Part shown: one piece after another, positions 1-6,244 of the stretch | How positions within the stretch are numbered: position 1 is the stretch's first letter | How the letters are laid out: every line of letters begins with the position of its first letter | Assembly: GCA_002366835.1 (NCBI GenBank) | Contig: DFBZ01000164.1 | Coordinates: 1 to 11,855 of the forward strand | DNA from: Gammaproteobacteria bacterium UBA3067 | GTDB taxonomy: Bacteria; Pseudomonadota; Gammaproteobacteria; Pseudomonadales; UBA3067 | Direction of reading: 5' to 3' | DNA length: 11,855 nucleotides | The notes under the pieces: model-generated | What the model was told of the DNA's origin: nothing | Databases searched by the model: none | The model's input: only the letters and a program-made list of their open reading frames with translations | Position numbers and translations under genes: made by a program

Positions 1-60
1 CTTGGTTACGAAACTCCAGCCAAATTAATGGCTGAACACATGGCTCTCTTGAGAGCTTAA
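1..60 (+). CDS. C-terminal end of an IS30-like transposase (partial at window edge)
   Basis: The window opens inside a reading frame that ends at a TAA at 58-60. Its last 19 residues read LGYETPAKLMAEHMALLRA. The 'LGYxTPaxxm' ending is typical of the extreme C-terminus of DDE transposases of the IS30 type, where it follows the catalytic Glu. IS3/IS481 transposases have a similar 'LGYrTP' ending, so the family call is tentative. The catalytic domain lies outside the window, so it cannot be said whether the element is intact. The bases just after the stop look like an IS terminus. Confidence 0.55.
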   Translation, partial: LGYETPAKLMAEHMALLRA

Positions 61-90
61 ATGATTATGCACTTCGGAGTTGAATCCGCC
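61..90 (+). mobile_element. Presumed right terminus of the IS30-like element
   Basis: Thirty bases follow the transposase stop and contain GCACTTCGGAGTTGAATCC. The short distance to the stop and the 'cactt-n-gagttgaatccgcc' look resemble terminal inverted repeats of IS30-type elements. The matching left end is outside the window, so the boundary is inferred. Position 90 is also the first base of a 12-bp inverted repeat (90-101 with 215-226), so the element may end at or beside that repeat. Confidence 0.35.
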
Positions 91-226
91 ATCTCTAAAA
101 ACTGCCTTTTTGCCCGATAGTGGCATCAGCTCTGTACCCAACTCCTCATGTAGCCTCCTTTGCACGTTGCGGGTTTCCGTGCGGTGCTTCCTTGCTCTCG
201 AATAAAAATTTTAATTTTTAGAGATG
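90..226. repeat. 137-bp block bounded by perfect 12-bp inverted repeats
   Basis: CATCTCTAAAAA at 90-101 is matched exactly by its reverse complement TTTTTAGAGATG at 215-226. The interior shows no recognisable gene. On the minus strand a stretch of about 60 codons is open from roughly 209 to 25, but it runs into the IS end, has no clear start, and does not resemble a protein I know. The block could be a small non-autonomous element, the target into which the IS30-like element inserted (IS30-type elements often choose palindromic targets), or the trimmed end of another IS. Confidence 0.4.
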
Positions 227-284
227 CTCTTACCTATAGGTTTCCTTACCTGAATGGTTTCTGTGGCCAAACAACCGAACCATT

Positions 285-454
285 AAACCTAGAAACCTCA
301 GTTGGGCGCGAAAAAGATGTGCAAGATATTGGCGTGAATAGGGAATTTTAAAAATTCGTGTTCACCTTATTGGTGACGAGAACTTTTTAAAATTTTCTAG
401 ATGCGTCAAGAGCTTGTACAGACTTTCGTGATCCAACTGAGGTTTTTAGGTTAA
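285..454. repeat. 170-bp imperfect foldback repeat (REP/MITE-like)
   Basis: The two halves are inverted copies centred near base 369. The outermost 18 bases, CCTAGAAACCTCAGTTGG (288-305), match the reverse complement of 433-450 at 17 of 18 positions. The arms continue as a diverged stem, with 'cgaaa', 'caag', 'ttg.cgc' and 'aattttaaaaa' conserved. The apex is TTCACC-ttatt-GGTGA (361-376). The right end covers the TAA stop (451-453) of the leftward diguanylate cyclase, so the repeat would sit at the 3' end of that mRNA and could act as its terminator or stabiliser. No transposase lies inside. The layout suits a dispersed palindromic repeat or a small non-autonomous element; copy number cannot be judged from one window. 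Confidence 0.65.
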
Positions 455-1710
455 AACATAACGATTCGATTGCGCCCGCTTTGCTTTGCTTTATATAGTG
501 CCTGGTCGGCGGCGTGAATAAAATCTTCCAGCTTATCTTGTGGGCGTAGTGTCCAGCTTGCTGCGCCAACGCTACAGGTGACAACACTAGAGACTCTTGA
601 GCCTTTGTGGGCGATCTGTTGCTTTTCCATTGTGTTGCAAACACGCTCCGCATATTTTTCTAATTCTTGAGGGCCGAGTTCTGGTAAAACCAGCGCAAAT
701 TCTTCACCGCCATACCTGGCTAAAGTGTCACTTGCTCTGCGTATTTTTCCGGCAAGCATTTCTGCGATTTGAATTAAGCACTCATCTCCAGCCTGATGGC
801 CGTAGATATCGTTATATTGTTTAAAGTAATCAATATCCAGCAATAGCAAGCTTATAGAGCCGCCTTTGCGCATGGCTCTGTTCCACTCCTCCTCCAGGCC
901 GTCATCAAAGCAGCGGCGATTTCCGATGCCTGTCAGTGCATCCGTTTTAGCCAAGCCTTCCAGTTGAATGTTGTTCTTATTTAGGTTTGCTTTTTCTACT
1001 AGTAACAGCTTGCCTTGCAGATAGTTAACTCTGGACAAGCGATCCATAATGTAAGCAAAGCCAATTGCCCCAATAATGCCACAGGTTAGCAGGAACACCA
1101 TGAGGCCAAATAGTTCTGGGGGCGTATCTTTTATATAGCGCATTGTGCCAGAGATCATTGCCAGGGTGGCCAGCCCGGCAATTCCGGCATGCGAGGTGGT
1201 TATGGGCATTGCCAGAACACCAAATAGAAAAACAACATATGCGATAATGTAATTGAGGGTGATATAGGGCTCTTGTGTATAGTGAATAACGCCTGCCAGC
1301 ACTGAAGCACAAATTAGGATGATGCTGAGTGTGATTATATTTTGATAGTTATGCTTGAAATTGGGGTGGTAGCTAAAAAAAAGCAAGATGGCGAGTGTGA
1401 TCACTGCTGGAACCCGGCTCATCAAAGCGCTTATTTGCCCCTCTGATCCAGCCATGCTTTCCAGTAAGTGTAAGAAAATAAAAAACACCAGGCCGGCGAT
1501 CAGGATAAAGCGAATCAAAATAAGTGATTGGCGGAATCCTGCATCTTGATAATTCAGCTCTAGCTGTTTCGGAAATGAAACATCAAAAATAAAACGTTCC
1601 CCAGTGATTCTGTTTCTTAGATGAATCACAAGCTCGCGATCTACTTCTATTATTTCCTGGCTTGGTATATCTGATTTTTTACCAAGGATGGTTTCCAGAG
1701 AGATATGCAT
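451..1710 (-). CDS. Membrane-bound GGDEF-domain diguanylate cyclase
   Basis: A 419-residue protein predicted to make cyclic di-GMP from two GTP at the inner membrane. After a soluble N-terminus (about 1-58) come roughly six hydrophobic segments (about 61-81, 101-113, 123-143, 150-170, 174-190, 199-220). A linker with heptad-like spacing (about 225-255) leads into the GGDEF domain (about 256-419). The active-site loop is GGEEF at 334-338, a catalytically competent variant. The metal-binding Asp is D292 in 'LLDIDYFKQYND'. An inhibitory I-site RxxD (RASD, 325-328) lies exactly five residues before GGEEF, so product feedback inhibition is expected. There is no EAL or HD-GYP domain. The membrane sensor part is not one I can name. 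The ribosome-binding site is weak. The gene is monocistronic, with its stop inside the foldback repeat. Confidence 0.9.
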   Translation of the reverse strand: MHISLETILGKKSDIPSQEIIEVDRELVIHLRNRITGERFIFDVSFPKQLELNYQDAGFRQSLILIRFILIAGLVFFIFLHLLESMAGSEGQISALMSRVPAVITLAILLFFSYHPNFKHNYQNIITLSIILICASVLAGVIHYTQEPYITLNYIIAYVVFLFGVLAMPITTSHAGIAGLATLAMISGTMRYIKDTPPELFGLMVFLLTCGIIGAIGFAYIMDRLSRVNYLQGKLLLVEKANLNKNNIQLEGLAKTDALTGIGNRRCFDDGLEEEWNRAMRKGGSISLLLLDIDYFKQYNDIYGHQAGDECLIQIAEMLAGKIRRASDTLARYGGEEFALVLPELGPQELEKYAERVCNTMEKQQIAHKGSRVSSVVTCSVGAASWTLRPQDKLEDFIHAADQALYKAKQSGRNRIVMF

Positions 1711-2132
1711 AGATAGTGTTTTTTTCCGTTACAAATATTAAGGCTCACCCACTGTTTCGACTTTGGAGCCTGTTATTCCAGTTGTTATCTGGTAGCTGGT
1801 AGTTAAGGGCGGCTACTTTAAGCACCTTCAGTAAAGTTGTTTGCTGATCGCTTTATTAAGTCTATGACCAAGCTACTCTCCAGCCGTGTGAATATCTGCT
1901 ATTTTCTGTTCCGCTTTTGTAACGTTGAGGTCAAAGGGCGGCAGCCTTCTGCCGCTTTGCTTGTGTGTGGGCTAATGAGGGAAAGGGGGTTGTTGCCGTT
2001 AGTCAGGCTGCAGAGGCAGCAAAGCAAGGCTGGGTGGGCTTATTTCATCTCTGGCATTTTAATTGCTGAGGTATCGCGCTTAGGGCTTGCTGTCTTGAGC
2101 AAAAAACGAATGATATTTGGAGTCACTATAGA
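1711..2132. other. 422-bp non-coding gap with a GC-rich stem-loop
   Basis: This divergent intergenic region separates the diguanylate cyclase from the next rightward gene. The clearest structure is a hairpin at 1938-1955: GCGGCAG, loop CCTT, then CTGCCGC, followed by only three T. It could be a weak terminator or a regulatory stem. A 109-codon open frame at 1837-2166 overlaps the next gene, has an unnatural composition and no convincing ribosome-binding site, so it is not called. I see no strong promoter for either neighbour. Confidence 0.4.
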
Positions 2133-2651
2133 ATGGGTATTCATCCGCTTGTTTCGGGCATGGTAATGAAGGGAGTTACAAGCCTTGCTTCGAAAGCCCT
2201 GGATCGTTTTGATGAGGTGAGGGAGCCGCAAAGTAGCCGCTTAGCACAGGGGCAAAATGTGAGCCCTGAAGCGAAAGAGTTTGGCCGCTTACTGCAGTCT
2301 TATCAAGAAATGTTATCTGATCGTATAAAGCCGCCATACCTTGAAGGTGCGATAGAGAATAATCAGCAGGCTTTAGAAGAAGTGAGTGCGGCATTTTCGC
2401 AGCACCTGAATGCACTGGGCATTCCGATAGATAAAGGGCAATTAATGGAGCAGCTGGAAGCCGCTTTGCCTGAGCTAGAAGTGAATGGCGAGGGTATCGG
2501 TAGTGCTTTTCAAGGCGGGATTTGGCAGTTGCTGGGTTCGGGTGAAAGGAGTCTGCTTCAGCAAGCTCACAGTGAAGCCAGTTCTGGCCAGCAGCCCATG
2601 AGCGGTGTCCATGAGCTTGCTTTAAGTATGAAAAGAAAGTTTATGGTTTAA
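2133..2651 (+). CDS. Hypothetical 172-residue soluble protein
   Basis: I do not recognise this protein. It begins MGIHPLVSGMVMKGVTSLAS and has no signal peptide or clear membrane segment, so it is probably cytoplasmic. The N-terminal 25 residues are mildly hydrophobic or amphipathic. The rest looks largely helical and rich in Glu, Gln and Ala (about 45-120), with a Gly-rich stretch near 125-140. The ATG at 2133 has GGAG at 2119-2122, ten bases upstream. An internal Met at residue 11 or 12 is an alternative start. The gene stands alone between the divergent diguanylate cyclase and convergent ispB, so context does not reveal a role. Codon use resembles that of its neighbours, which supports a real gene. 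Confidence 0.7.
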   Translation: MGIHPLVSGMVMKGVTSLASKALDRFDEVREPQSSRLAQGQNVSPEAKEFGRLLQSYQEMLSDRIKPPYLEGAIENNQQALEEVSAAFSQHLNALGIPIDKGQLMEQLEAALPELEVNGEGIGSAFQGGIWQLLGSGERSLLQQAHSEASSGQQPMSGVHELALSMKRKFMV

Positions 2652-2652
2652 G

Positions 2653-2723
2653 CCTGGAAGCCGCAATTGGAATGCTGAAATTCTACACACAGGCAGCGAG
2701 CTCACTCAGTTCAGGTTTCCAGG
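2653..2723. other. Inverted repeat in the convergent gap before ispB
   Basis: CCTGGAA at 2653-2659 pairs with TTCCAGG at 2717-2723, and the flanks nearly match as well. The loop is about 57 bases and no T-run follows on either strand. The structure lies between two convergent genes and might help end transcription, but it is not a standard intrinsic terminator. Confidence 0.25.
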
Positions 2724-2742
2724 TTAAAGTAAGCTTTGCTCT

Positions 2743-3711
2743 CTAGCTGCTTCTTTCTACGGCCAGTTTTGCCAAGCCCTCTAGAGCGTCGCGATATTTT
2801 GATTCCGGGACAATCGACAGGGCATCTGCAGCGAGGCGGGCTTCGTTCAGCGCGTACTCGTGGGTATATTCAATCGCACCGGAAGATTTTACCATTTCGA
2901 TGATCTCTTCAAGGTTGTCCAGCCCCCCTTTCGTGATTGCTTTACGAATGGTCGCGCTTTGCGCCGCAGTACCGTTGTTGATGGTGTAAATCAACGGCAT
3001 GGTGGGCTTGCCTTCCGCCAAATCATCCCCTACATTTTTTCCCATCTCTTCTGCGGAGCCGGTGTAATCAAGAATGTCATCCGCTAGCTGAAAGGCTGCG
3101 CCCATATGGCGGGCATAATCGCCCATGGCGTTGACCTGTTCTTTTCCCTGTCCCGCCATTACCGCGCCAGCTTCCGCTGCTGCCTCAAACATTTTAGCGG
3201 TTTTATAGCGAATGACCTTCATGTAGCTTTCTTCTGTTGTATCGGGGTCATGAATATTGATGAGCTGAAGTACCTCGCCTTTGCTAATGGTGTTGGTGGC
3301 TTCTGCCAGGATCTCCATCAATGCTATATTGCCGAGTGATACCATCATCTGAAAAGAGCGGGAAATAAGGAAGTCCCCCACCAGCACACTGTGGGGATTT
3401 CCCCATACTGTGTTTACCGTGGCTTTTCCGCGCCGCATAACTGACTGGTCCACCACGTCGTCGTGTAAAAGGGTGGCGGTGTGGAGAAACTCCACAATGG
3501 CACCCATAGTAATATGATCCGATCCCTTATAGTTGAAAGCATTGGCAGACAGTAGGCACACCAAGGGGCGTAAACGCTTGCCGCCACTACTTACAATGTA
3601 GTTTCCTACTTCGCCAATCAGTGGGACGTCGGAGTTGAGCTGTTCCATAATGAGGGCATCGACAGCCTTAAAATCGTCGCTGATGGTGGCCTGGATATCA
3701 CTGAATTTCAT
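2743..3711 (-). CDS. ispB: Octaprenyl diphosphate synthase (long-chain trans-prenyltransferase)
   Basis: This 322-residue enzyme condenses isopentenyl diphosphate units onto an allylic diphosphate to build the ubiquinone side chain. It has the diagnostic motifs of the family: GGKRLRP (43-49), the first Asp-rich motif LLHDDVVD with D84, D85 and D88, and the second LADDILDY with D211, D212 and D215. The residue five before the first Asp is Ala79, as expected for long-chain rather than farnesyl or geranylgeranyl synthases. Length and the divergent position next to rplU-rpmA match ispB of E. coli and Pseudomonas. The exact chain length (C40 or C45) cannot be read from sequence. A promoter is visible upstream. 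Confidence 0.95.
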   Translation of the reverse strand: MKFSDIQATISDDFKAVDALIMEQLNSDVPLIGEVGNYIVSSGGKRLRPLVCLLSANAFNYKGSDHITMGAIVEFLHTATLLHDDVVDQSVMRRGKATVNTVWGNPHSVLVGDFLISRSFQMMVSLGNIALMEILAEATNTISKGEVLQLINIHDPDTTEESYMKVIRYKTAKMFEAAAEAGAVMAGQGKEQVNAMGDYARHMGAAFQLADDILDYTGSAEEMGKNVGDDLAEGKPTMPLIYTINNGTAAQSATIRKAITKGGLDNLEEIIEMVKSSGAIEYTHEYALNEARLAADALSIVPESKYRDALEGLAKLAVERSS

Positions 3712-3749
3712 AGGCTGGGGCTCTTTGCTATGCTCGAAGATGATGCGGC

Positions 3750-3778
3750 ATGCTAGGTGGGCGGGGGTAAGCTGTCAA
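3750..3778 (-). promoter_or_regulatory. Sigma-70 promoter for ispB
   Basis: On the minus strand a perfect -35 TTGACA (3773-3778) is followed after exactly 17 bases by TAGCAT (3750-3755), which matches four of six of the -10 consensus. Predicted transcription starts about 30 bases before the ispB ATG. Confidence 0.65.
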
Positions 3779-3852
3779 GGGGAAAGGGCGGCACTTGGTT
3801 GTGGTCGTTGTGGTTTCGCTGGTGAGAATGCTTCCCCCGATGAAAACTGGGC

Positions 3853-3858
3853 TATAAT
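3853..3858 (+). promoter_or_regulatory. Perfect -10 box (TATAAT) for a rightward transcript before rplU
   Basis: TATAAT matches the sigma-70 -10 consensus at all six bases. The -35 at the right distance (GCTTCC, 3830-3835) is poor, so the promoter may depend on an activator. Transcription would start near 3865, just before a 32-codon ORF, and could end at the hairpin at 3978-4001. It could also be an upstream promoter of the rplU operon. Confidence 0.4.
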
Positions 3859-3871
3859 GGGCAGTAACAGT

Positions 3872-3970
3872 ATGAGTGGCACTTCCCGTGGGTTTTTAGA
3901 TGAAGAGTTTGGCGCCAGTTTTAGCGCGAAAGTGTTATTGTTGCTTGCTGTATTGGGATGGTTACTATAG
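3872..3970 (+). CDS. Candidate small membrane protein, 32 residues
   Basis: A short ORF begins MSGTSRGFLDEEFGASFSAK and ends with about twelve hydrophobic residues (VLLLLAVLGWLL), as in a small single-span membrane protein. The hydrophilic N-terminus carries an acidic DEE. It lies between a perfect TATAAT (3853-3858) and a terminator-like hairpin (3978-4001), so it has the outline of its own transcription unit of about 135 nt. Against it, there is no clear Shine-Dalgarno sequence and the predicted leader is only about seven bases. The frame is also open far upstream, antisense to ispB, so the start is uncertain. The transcript could be a non-coding RNA. I do not recognise the sequence. Confidence 0.35.
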   Translation: MSGTSRGFLDEEFGASFSAKVLLLLAVLGWLL

Positions 3971-3977
3971 AATTCAC

Positions 3978-4001
3978 GGCCCTAATCAGTAGGGGCTTTT
4001 T
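3978..4001 (+). terminator. Terminator-like hairpin after the small ORF
   Basis: GCCCTA (3979-3984), loop ATCAG, then TAGGGGC (3990-3996, one bulged G), followed by five T. It starts nine bases after the small ORF stop. ispB runs leftward away from here, so the hairpin must serve a rightward transcript, either ending the small unit or attenuating read-through into rplU. Confidence 0.5.
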
Positions 4002-4069
4002 CGCTGTGCGATGCGATGAAGGCCCTTTGTATATCAGATTAAGCTTAAAATTGGCTTTCTTTATCCTGC

Positions 4070-4102
4070 TTGATACTTTTTTATCGTATCTGATAAGTAT
4101 CA
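4070..4102 (+). promoter_or_regulatory. Candidate rplU promoter overlapping a palindrome
   Basis: TTGATA (4070-4075) matches five of six -35 bases. TAAGTA (4094-4099), preceded by TG at 4091-4092 (an extended -10), follows after 18 bases. The same bases form a perfect 8-bp inverted repeat, TGATACTT (4071-4078) with AAGTATCA (4095-4102), with TTATC/GATAA pairing inside. This could be an operator, or a hairpin if transcription starts upstream. It lies about 60 bases before the rplU ATG. Confidence 0.4.
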
Positions 4103-4159
4103 CCGTAGTGGCATGAGAATAAAGCCATTCATTTGCGACAGAATTCCACGGAGTTAGAT

Positions 4160-4471
4160 ATGTACGCGGTTATTGAAAGCGGCGGCAAGCAGCATCGAGT
4201 CACCGAAGGTGAAACTTTGAAGTTAGAGCTTCTTGATGTTGAGCCCGGTAAAATAGTTGATTTTGATAAAGTGCTGCTGGTCTCAGACGGCTCCGAGGTC
4301 AAGATTGGTGCTCCTTACGTAGAAAGCGGTAAAGTGAGTGCTGAAGTGGTGACGCATGGTCGTCATAAGAAAATAAAAATTGTTAAATTTCGTCGGCGTA
4401 AGCACAGTCGCACGCAGATGGGCCACAGGCAGTGGTTCACAGAAGTGAAAATTACTGGAATCAGCGCTTAG
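4160..4471 (+). CDS. rplU: 50S ribosomal protein L21
   Basis: A 103-residue protein, the usual length of bacterial L21, which binds 23S rRNA in the large subunit. It starts MYAVIESGGKQHRVTEG, the standard L21 N-terminus, and has the basic C-terminal stretch KIVKFRRRKH...GHRQ that contacts RNA. The ATG at 4160 is chosen over an in-frame upstream extension because GGAG (4150-4153) sits six bases before it and the N-terminus then aligns with the family. It is followed after 18 bases by rpmA, the universal rplU-rpmA pair. Confidence 0.97.
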   Translation: MYAVIESGGKQHRVTEGETLKLELLDVEPGKIVDFDKVLLVSDGSEVKIGAPYVESGKVSAEVVTHGRHKKIKIVKFRRRKHSRTQMGHRQWFTEVKITGISA

Positions 4472-4489
4472 TCTGGAGGAGAATAACTC

Positions 4490-4750
4490 ATGGCACATAA
4501 GAAAGCAGGTGGTAGTACTCGAAATGGTCGCGATTCGGAATCGAAACGCTTAGGCGTTAAGCGATTTGGCGGTCAGACTGTCAGTGCTGGCAGCATTATT
4601 GTTCGTCAGCGTGGTACTCGTTTTCACCCTGGATCCAATGTTGGCTGCGGAACAGACCATACCTTGTTTGCAAAAGAAGACGGTGTGGTTAAGTTTGAGG
4701 TGAAAGGTCCTCAGAATCGTAAATACGTTTCTATAGTGCCAGCTGCTTAA
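4490..4750 (+). CDS. rpmA: 50S ribosomal protein L27
   Basis: An 86-residue protein starting MAHKKAGGSTRNGRDSESKR, the L27 signature whose flexible N-terminus reaches the peptidyl-transferase centre. The family core GxxIVRQRGTRFHPG is present near 35-50. A strong ribosome-binding site, GGAGGAG at 4475-4481, lies eight bases before the ATG. There is no Firmicute-type N-terminal cleavage extension. It is co-transcribed with rplU, and a strong terminator follows. Confidence 0.97.
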   Translation: MAHKKAGGSTRNGRDSESKRLGVKRFGGQTVSAGSIIVRQRGTRFHPGSNVGCGTDHTLFAKEDGVVKFEVKGPQNRKYVSIVPAA

Positions 4751-4792
4751 TAAAGCTTGGCGGACGTATTAACGAGTACTTGAATCGTTAAA

Positions 4793-4849
4793 ATTAAATC
4801 TTCGTGATTTAATGGAAGGCCCTGCCAGTTTTGCTGGTGGGGCTTTTTT
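4793..4849 (+). terminator. Intrinsic terminator of rplU-rpmA, with a preceding hairpin
   Basis: A 10-bp stem (4819-4828 with 4834-4843, two G-U pairs, loop TTTTG) is followed by six T at 4844-4849, a textbook rho-independent terminator. Just before it is an AT-rich perfect 8-bp hairpin, ATTAAATC (4793-4800) with GATTTAAT (4806-4813). obgE is therefore likely to need its own promoter in 4850-4977 or to rely on read-through. Confidence 0.8.
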
Positions 4850-4977
4850 GTTTCAGTTGCCTGATCCGGATTGAAGGCGTTTAACTGATTTTTCTGGGTT
4901 TTAAAGGCGCGGGGCTTCTGGCTTATCTTGAGCTGGGCGATAAGGTTATAGGGCCTTCGGGCGACTGGAGTAAGACG

Positions 4978-6189
4978 ATGAAATTTGTAGATGAAGCGGT
5001 TATACATGTAGAGGCTGGTAGTGGCGGCAACGGCTGTTTGAGTTTTCGCCGTGAGAAATTTGAGCCCATGGGCGGCCCTGATGGCGGTAATGGTGGGCGC
5101 GGGGGAGGTATTATCTTGCGCGCAGATAGCGCAGTGAATACATTGGTTGATTTTCGCTATACCCGTCGTCACAGGGCTCAGCGAGGTGAAGGAGGCCGTG
5201 GTGGAAACTGCACAGGCAAAAGTGGCGAAGATCTTTGGCTTTCTGTGCCCATTGGCACGACCATCATTGACGAAAATACGGAAGAAGTGCTGGCCGACTT
5301 AGTGGAAGAGGGCCAAGAGGTTGTAGTAGCCAAAGGGGGGTTGGGCGGTGCAGGTAATGCCGTGTTTAAAAGCAGTACCAATCGCGCGCCCAGAAAAACC
5401 ACCAATGGAACAGAGGGAGAGGTTCGAGAGCTGCGCCTAGAGTTAAAAGTGCTTGCTGATGTTGGCTTGTTGGGTTTGCCCAATGCAGGCAAGTCTACGT
5501 TTATCCGCGCAGTGTCAGCGGCCAAACCTAAAGTGGCCGACTACCCCTTTACGACACTAATACCAAACCTTGGCGTAGTCGCCTTGAGTCGGCACCAGCA
5601 GTTTGTGATAGCTGATATCCCTGGTCTTATTGAAGGCGCAGCGGAAGGAGCTGGCTTGGGTATTCGCTTTCTAAAACATTTGGCGCGTACCCGCTTGCTG
5701 CTGCATCTTGTTGATGTGGCACCCATAGATGGCTCCGATCCGGCTGATAGCGCGCGGGCCATTATCAATGAGCTGGAAAAATTCAGCTCAGCGCTGGCTG
5801 GTCAAGAGCGTTGGTTGGTGCTGAATAAAATAGATCTAGTGGCAGAAGAAGAAAGAGAAGAACTACGTGATCGAATCGTTTCTGAGCTGAATTGGCAGGG
5901 GCCGGTTTTTATGGTTTCAGCGATTAGTCGCCAAGGTTCGGACACGGTTTGTCAGGAAATCATGCAGTATATTGAAGAGTGCGCGCTTCGCAGCGAAGAG
6001 GATAGCGAGTTTGCTGAGCAGGAAGAAAAGCATCGCGTGGCGCTGGAAGAGGAAGCGCGAGCAAAAATGCGTGAGCTGGCCGAGCAGCGAGCGCTTAAAA
6101 AAGAGCAGCGTAAGCAATCGGGTCAGGATAGCGACGATGATGACGACGACGATGAGTTTGATGATGTTGAAGTCTTTTATGTAGAGTAG
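4978..6189 (+). CDS. obgE: Obg-family GTPase (ribosome assembly, stress control)
   Basis: A 403-residue essential GTPase that binds the 50S subunit and couples its assembly to growth and guanine-nucleotide levels. The N-terminal Gly-rich Obg fold (about 1-158) includes GSGGNGCLSFRREKF and PDGGNGGRGG. The G domain has G1 GLPNAGKS (166-173), G2 TT (192-193), G3 DIPG (213-216), G4 NKID (283-286) and G5 SAI (315-317). The C-terminal tail is helical and charged, then ends in a run of Asp (DSDDDDDDDEFDD). Acidic Obg tails are usual in Proteobacteria, though this Asp run is long. The ATG has GGAG at 4967-4970. It lies between rpmA and proB, as in Pseudomonas and relatives. Confidence 0.96.
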   Translation: MKFVDEAVIHVEAGSGGNGCLSFRREKFEPMGGPDGGNGGRGGGIILRADSAVNTLVDFRYTRRHRAQRGEGGRGGNCTGKSGEDLWLSVPIGTTIIDENTEEVLADLVEEGQEVVVAKGGLGGAGNAVFKSSTNRAPRKTTNGTEGEVRELRLELKVLADVGLLGLPNAGKSTFIRAVSAAKPKVADYPFTTLIPNLGVVALSRHQQFVIADIPGLIEGAAEGAGLGIRFLKHLARTRLLLHLVDVAPIDGSDPADSARAIINELEKFSSALAGQERWLVLNKIDLVAEEEREELRDRIVSELNWQGPVFMVSAISRQGSDTVCQEIMQYIEECALRSEEDSEFAEQEEKHRVALEEEARAKMRELAEQRALKKEQRKQSGQDSDDDDDDDEFDDVEVFYVE

Positions 6190-6202
6190 GGCTTGGTTTT
6201 TT

Positions 6203-6244
6203 ATGATGAATGCGTTTGCGGAAGTGTTTAAAGAGGCGGTGTGA
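6203..6244 (+). CDS. Possible 13-codon leader ORF overlapping the proB start
   Basis: A double ATG opens a 13-codon frame, MMNAFAEVFKEAV. Its TGA (6242-6244) overlaps the GTG start of proB (6241-6243), so the junction reads GTGA. Such overlaps commonly couple translation of two frames. The leader has no strong Shine-Dalgarno sequence (AGG at 6188-6190, about 12 bases away) and no proline codons, so it does not look like a classical attenuation peptide. It may be chance. Confidence 0.2.
   Translation: MMNAFAEVFKEAV

Noticed and set aside
25..209. Minus-strand stretch of about 60 open codons crossing the IS end and the 90-226 block
   Set aside because: It has no convincing start or ribosome-binding site, crosses the presumed IS boundary, and resembles no family I know. 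Open by chance or as a remnant.
285..454. Reading the foldback repeat as a CRISPR or tRNA-like structure
   Set aside because: There are only two inverted arms, no direct repeats with spacers, and no cloverleaf or CCA end.
1837..2166. 109-codon rightward open frame in the gap before the hypothetical gene
   Set aside because: It overlaps the better-supported gene at 2133, lacks a clear ribosome-binding site, and its composition (many Arg, Leu, Cys and Phe in odd runs) is that of random sequence. The GC-rich hairpin also lies inside it.
3635..3970. Long rightward frame of 111 codons overlapping the ispB start
   Set aside because: Its first part is antisense to ispB and its promoter. Only the last 32 codons, after the TATAAT, are worth considering and are listed separately.
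4747..5172. Leftward 141-codon frame across the rpmA-obgE gap and the start of obgE
   Set aside because: It runs through the rplU-rpmA terminator and antisense to the conserved Obg N-terminus, so it is a shadow frame.
5972..6184. Rightward frame within the 3' part of obgE
   Set aside because: It is an alternative reading of the charged, repetitive tail of Obg, with Met-Thr runs produced by the Asp codons.
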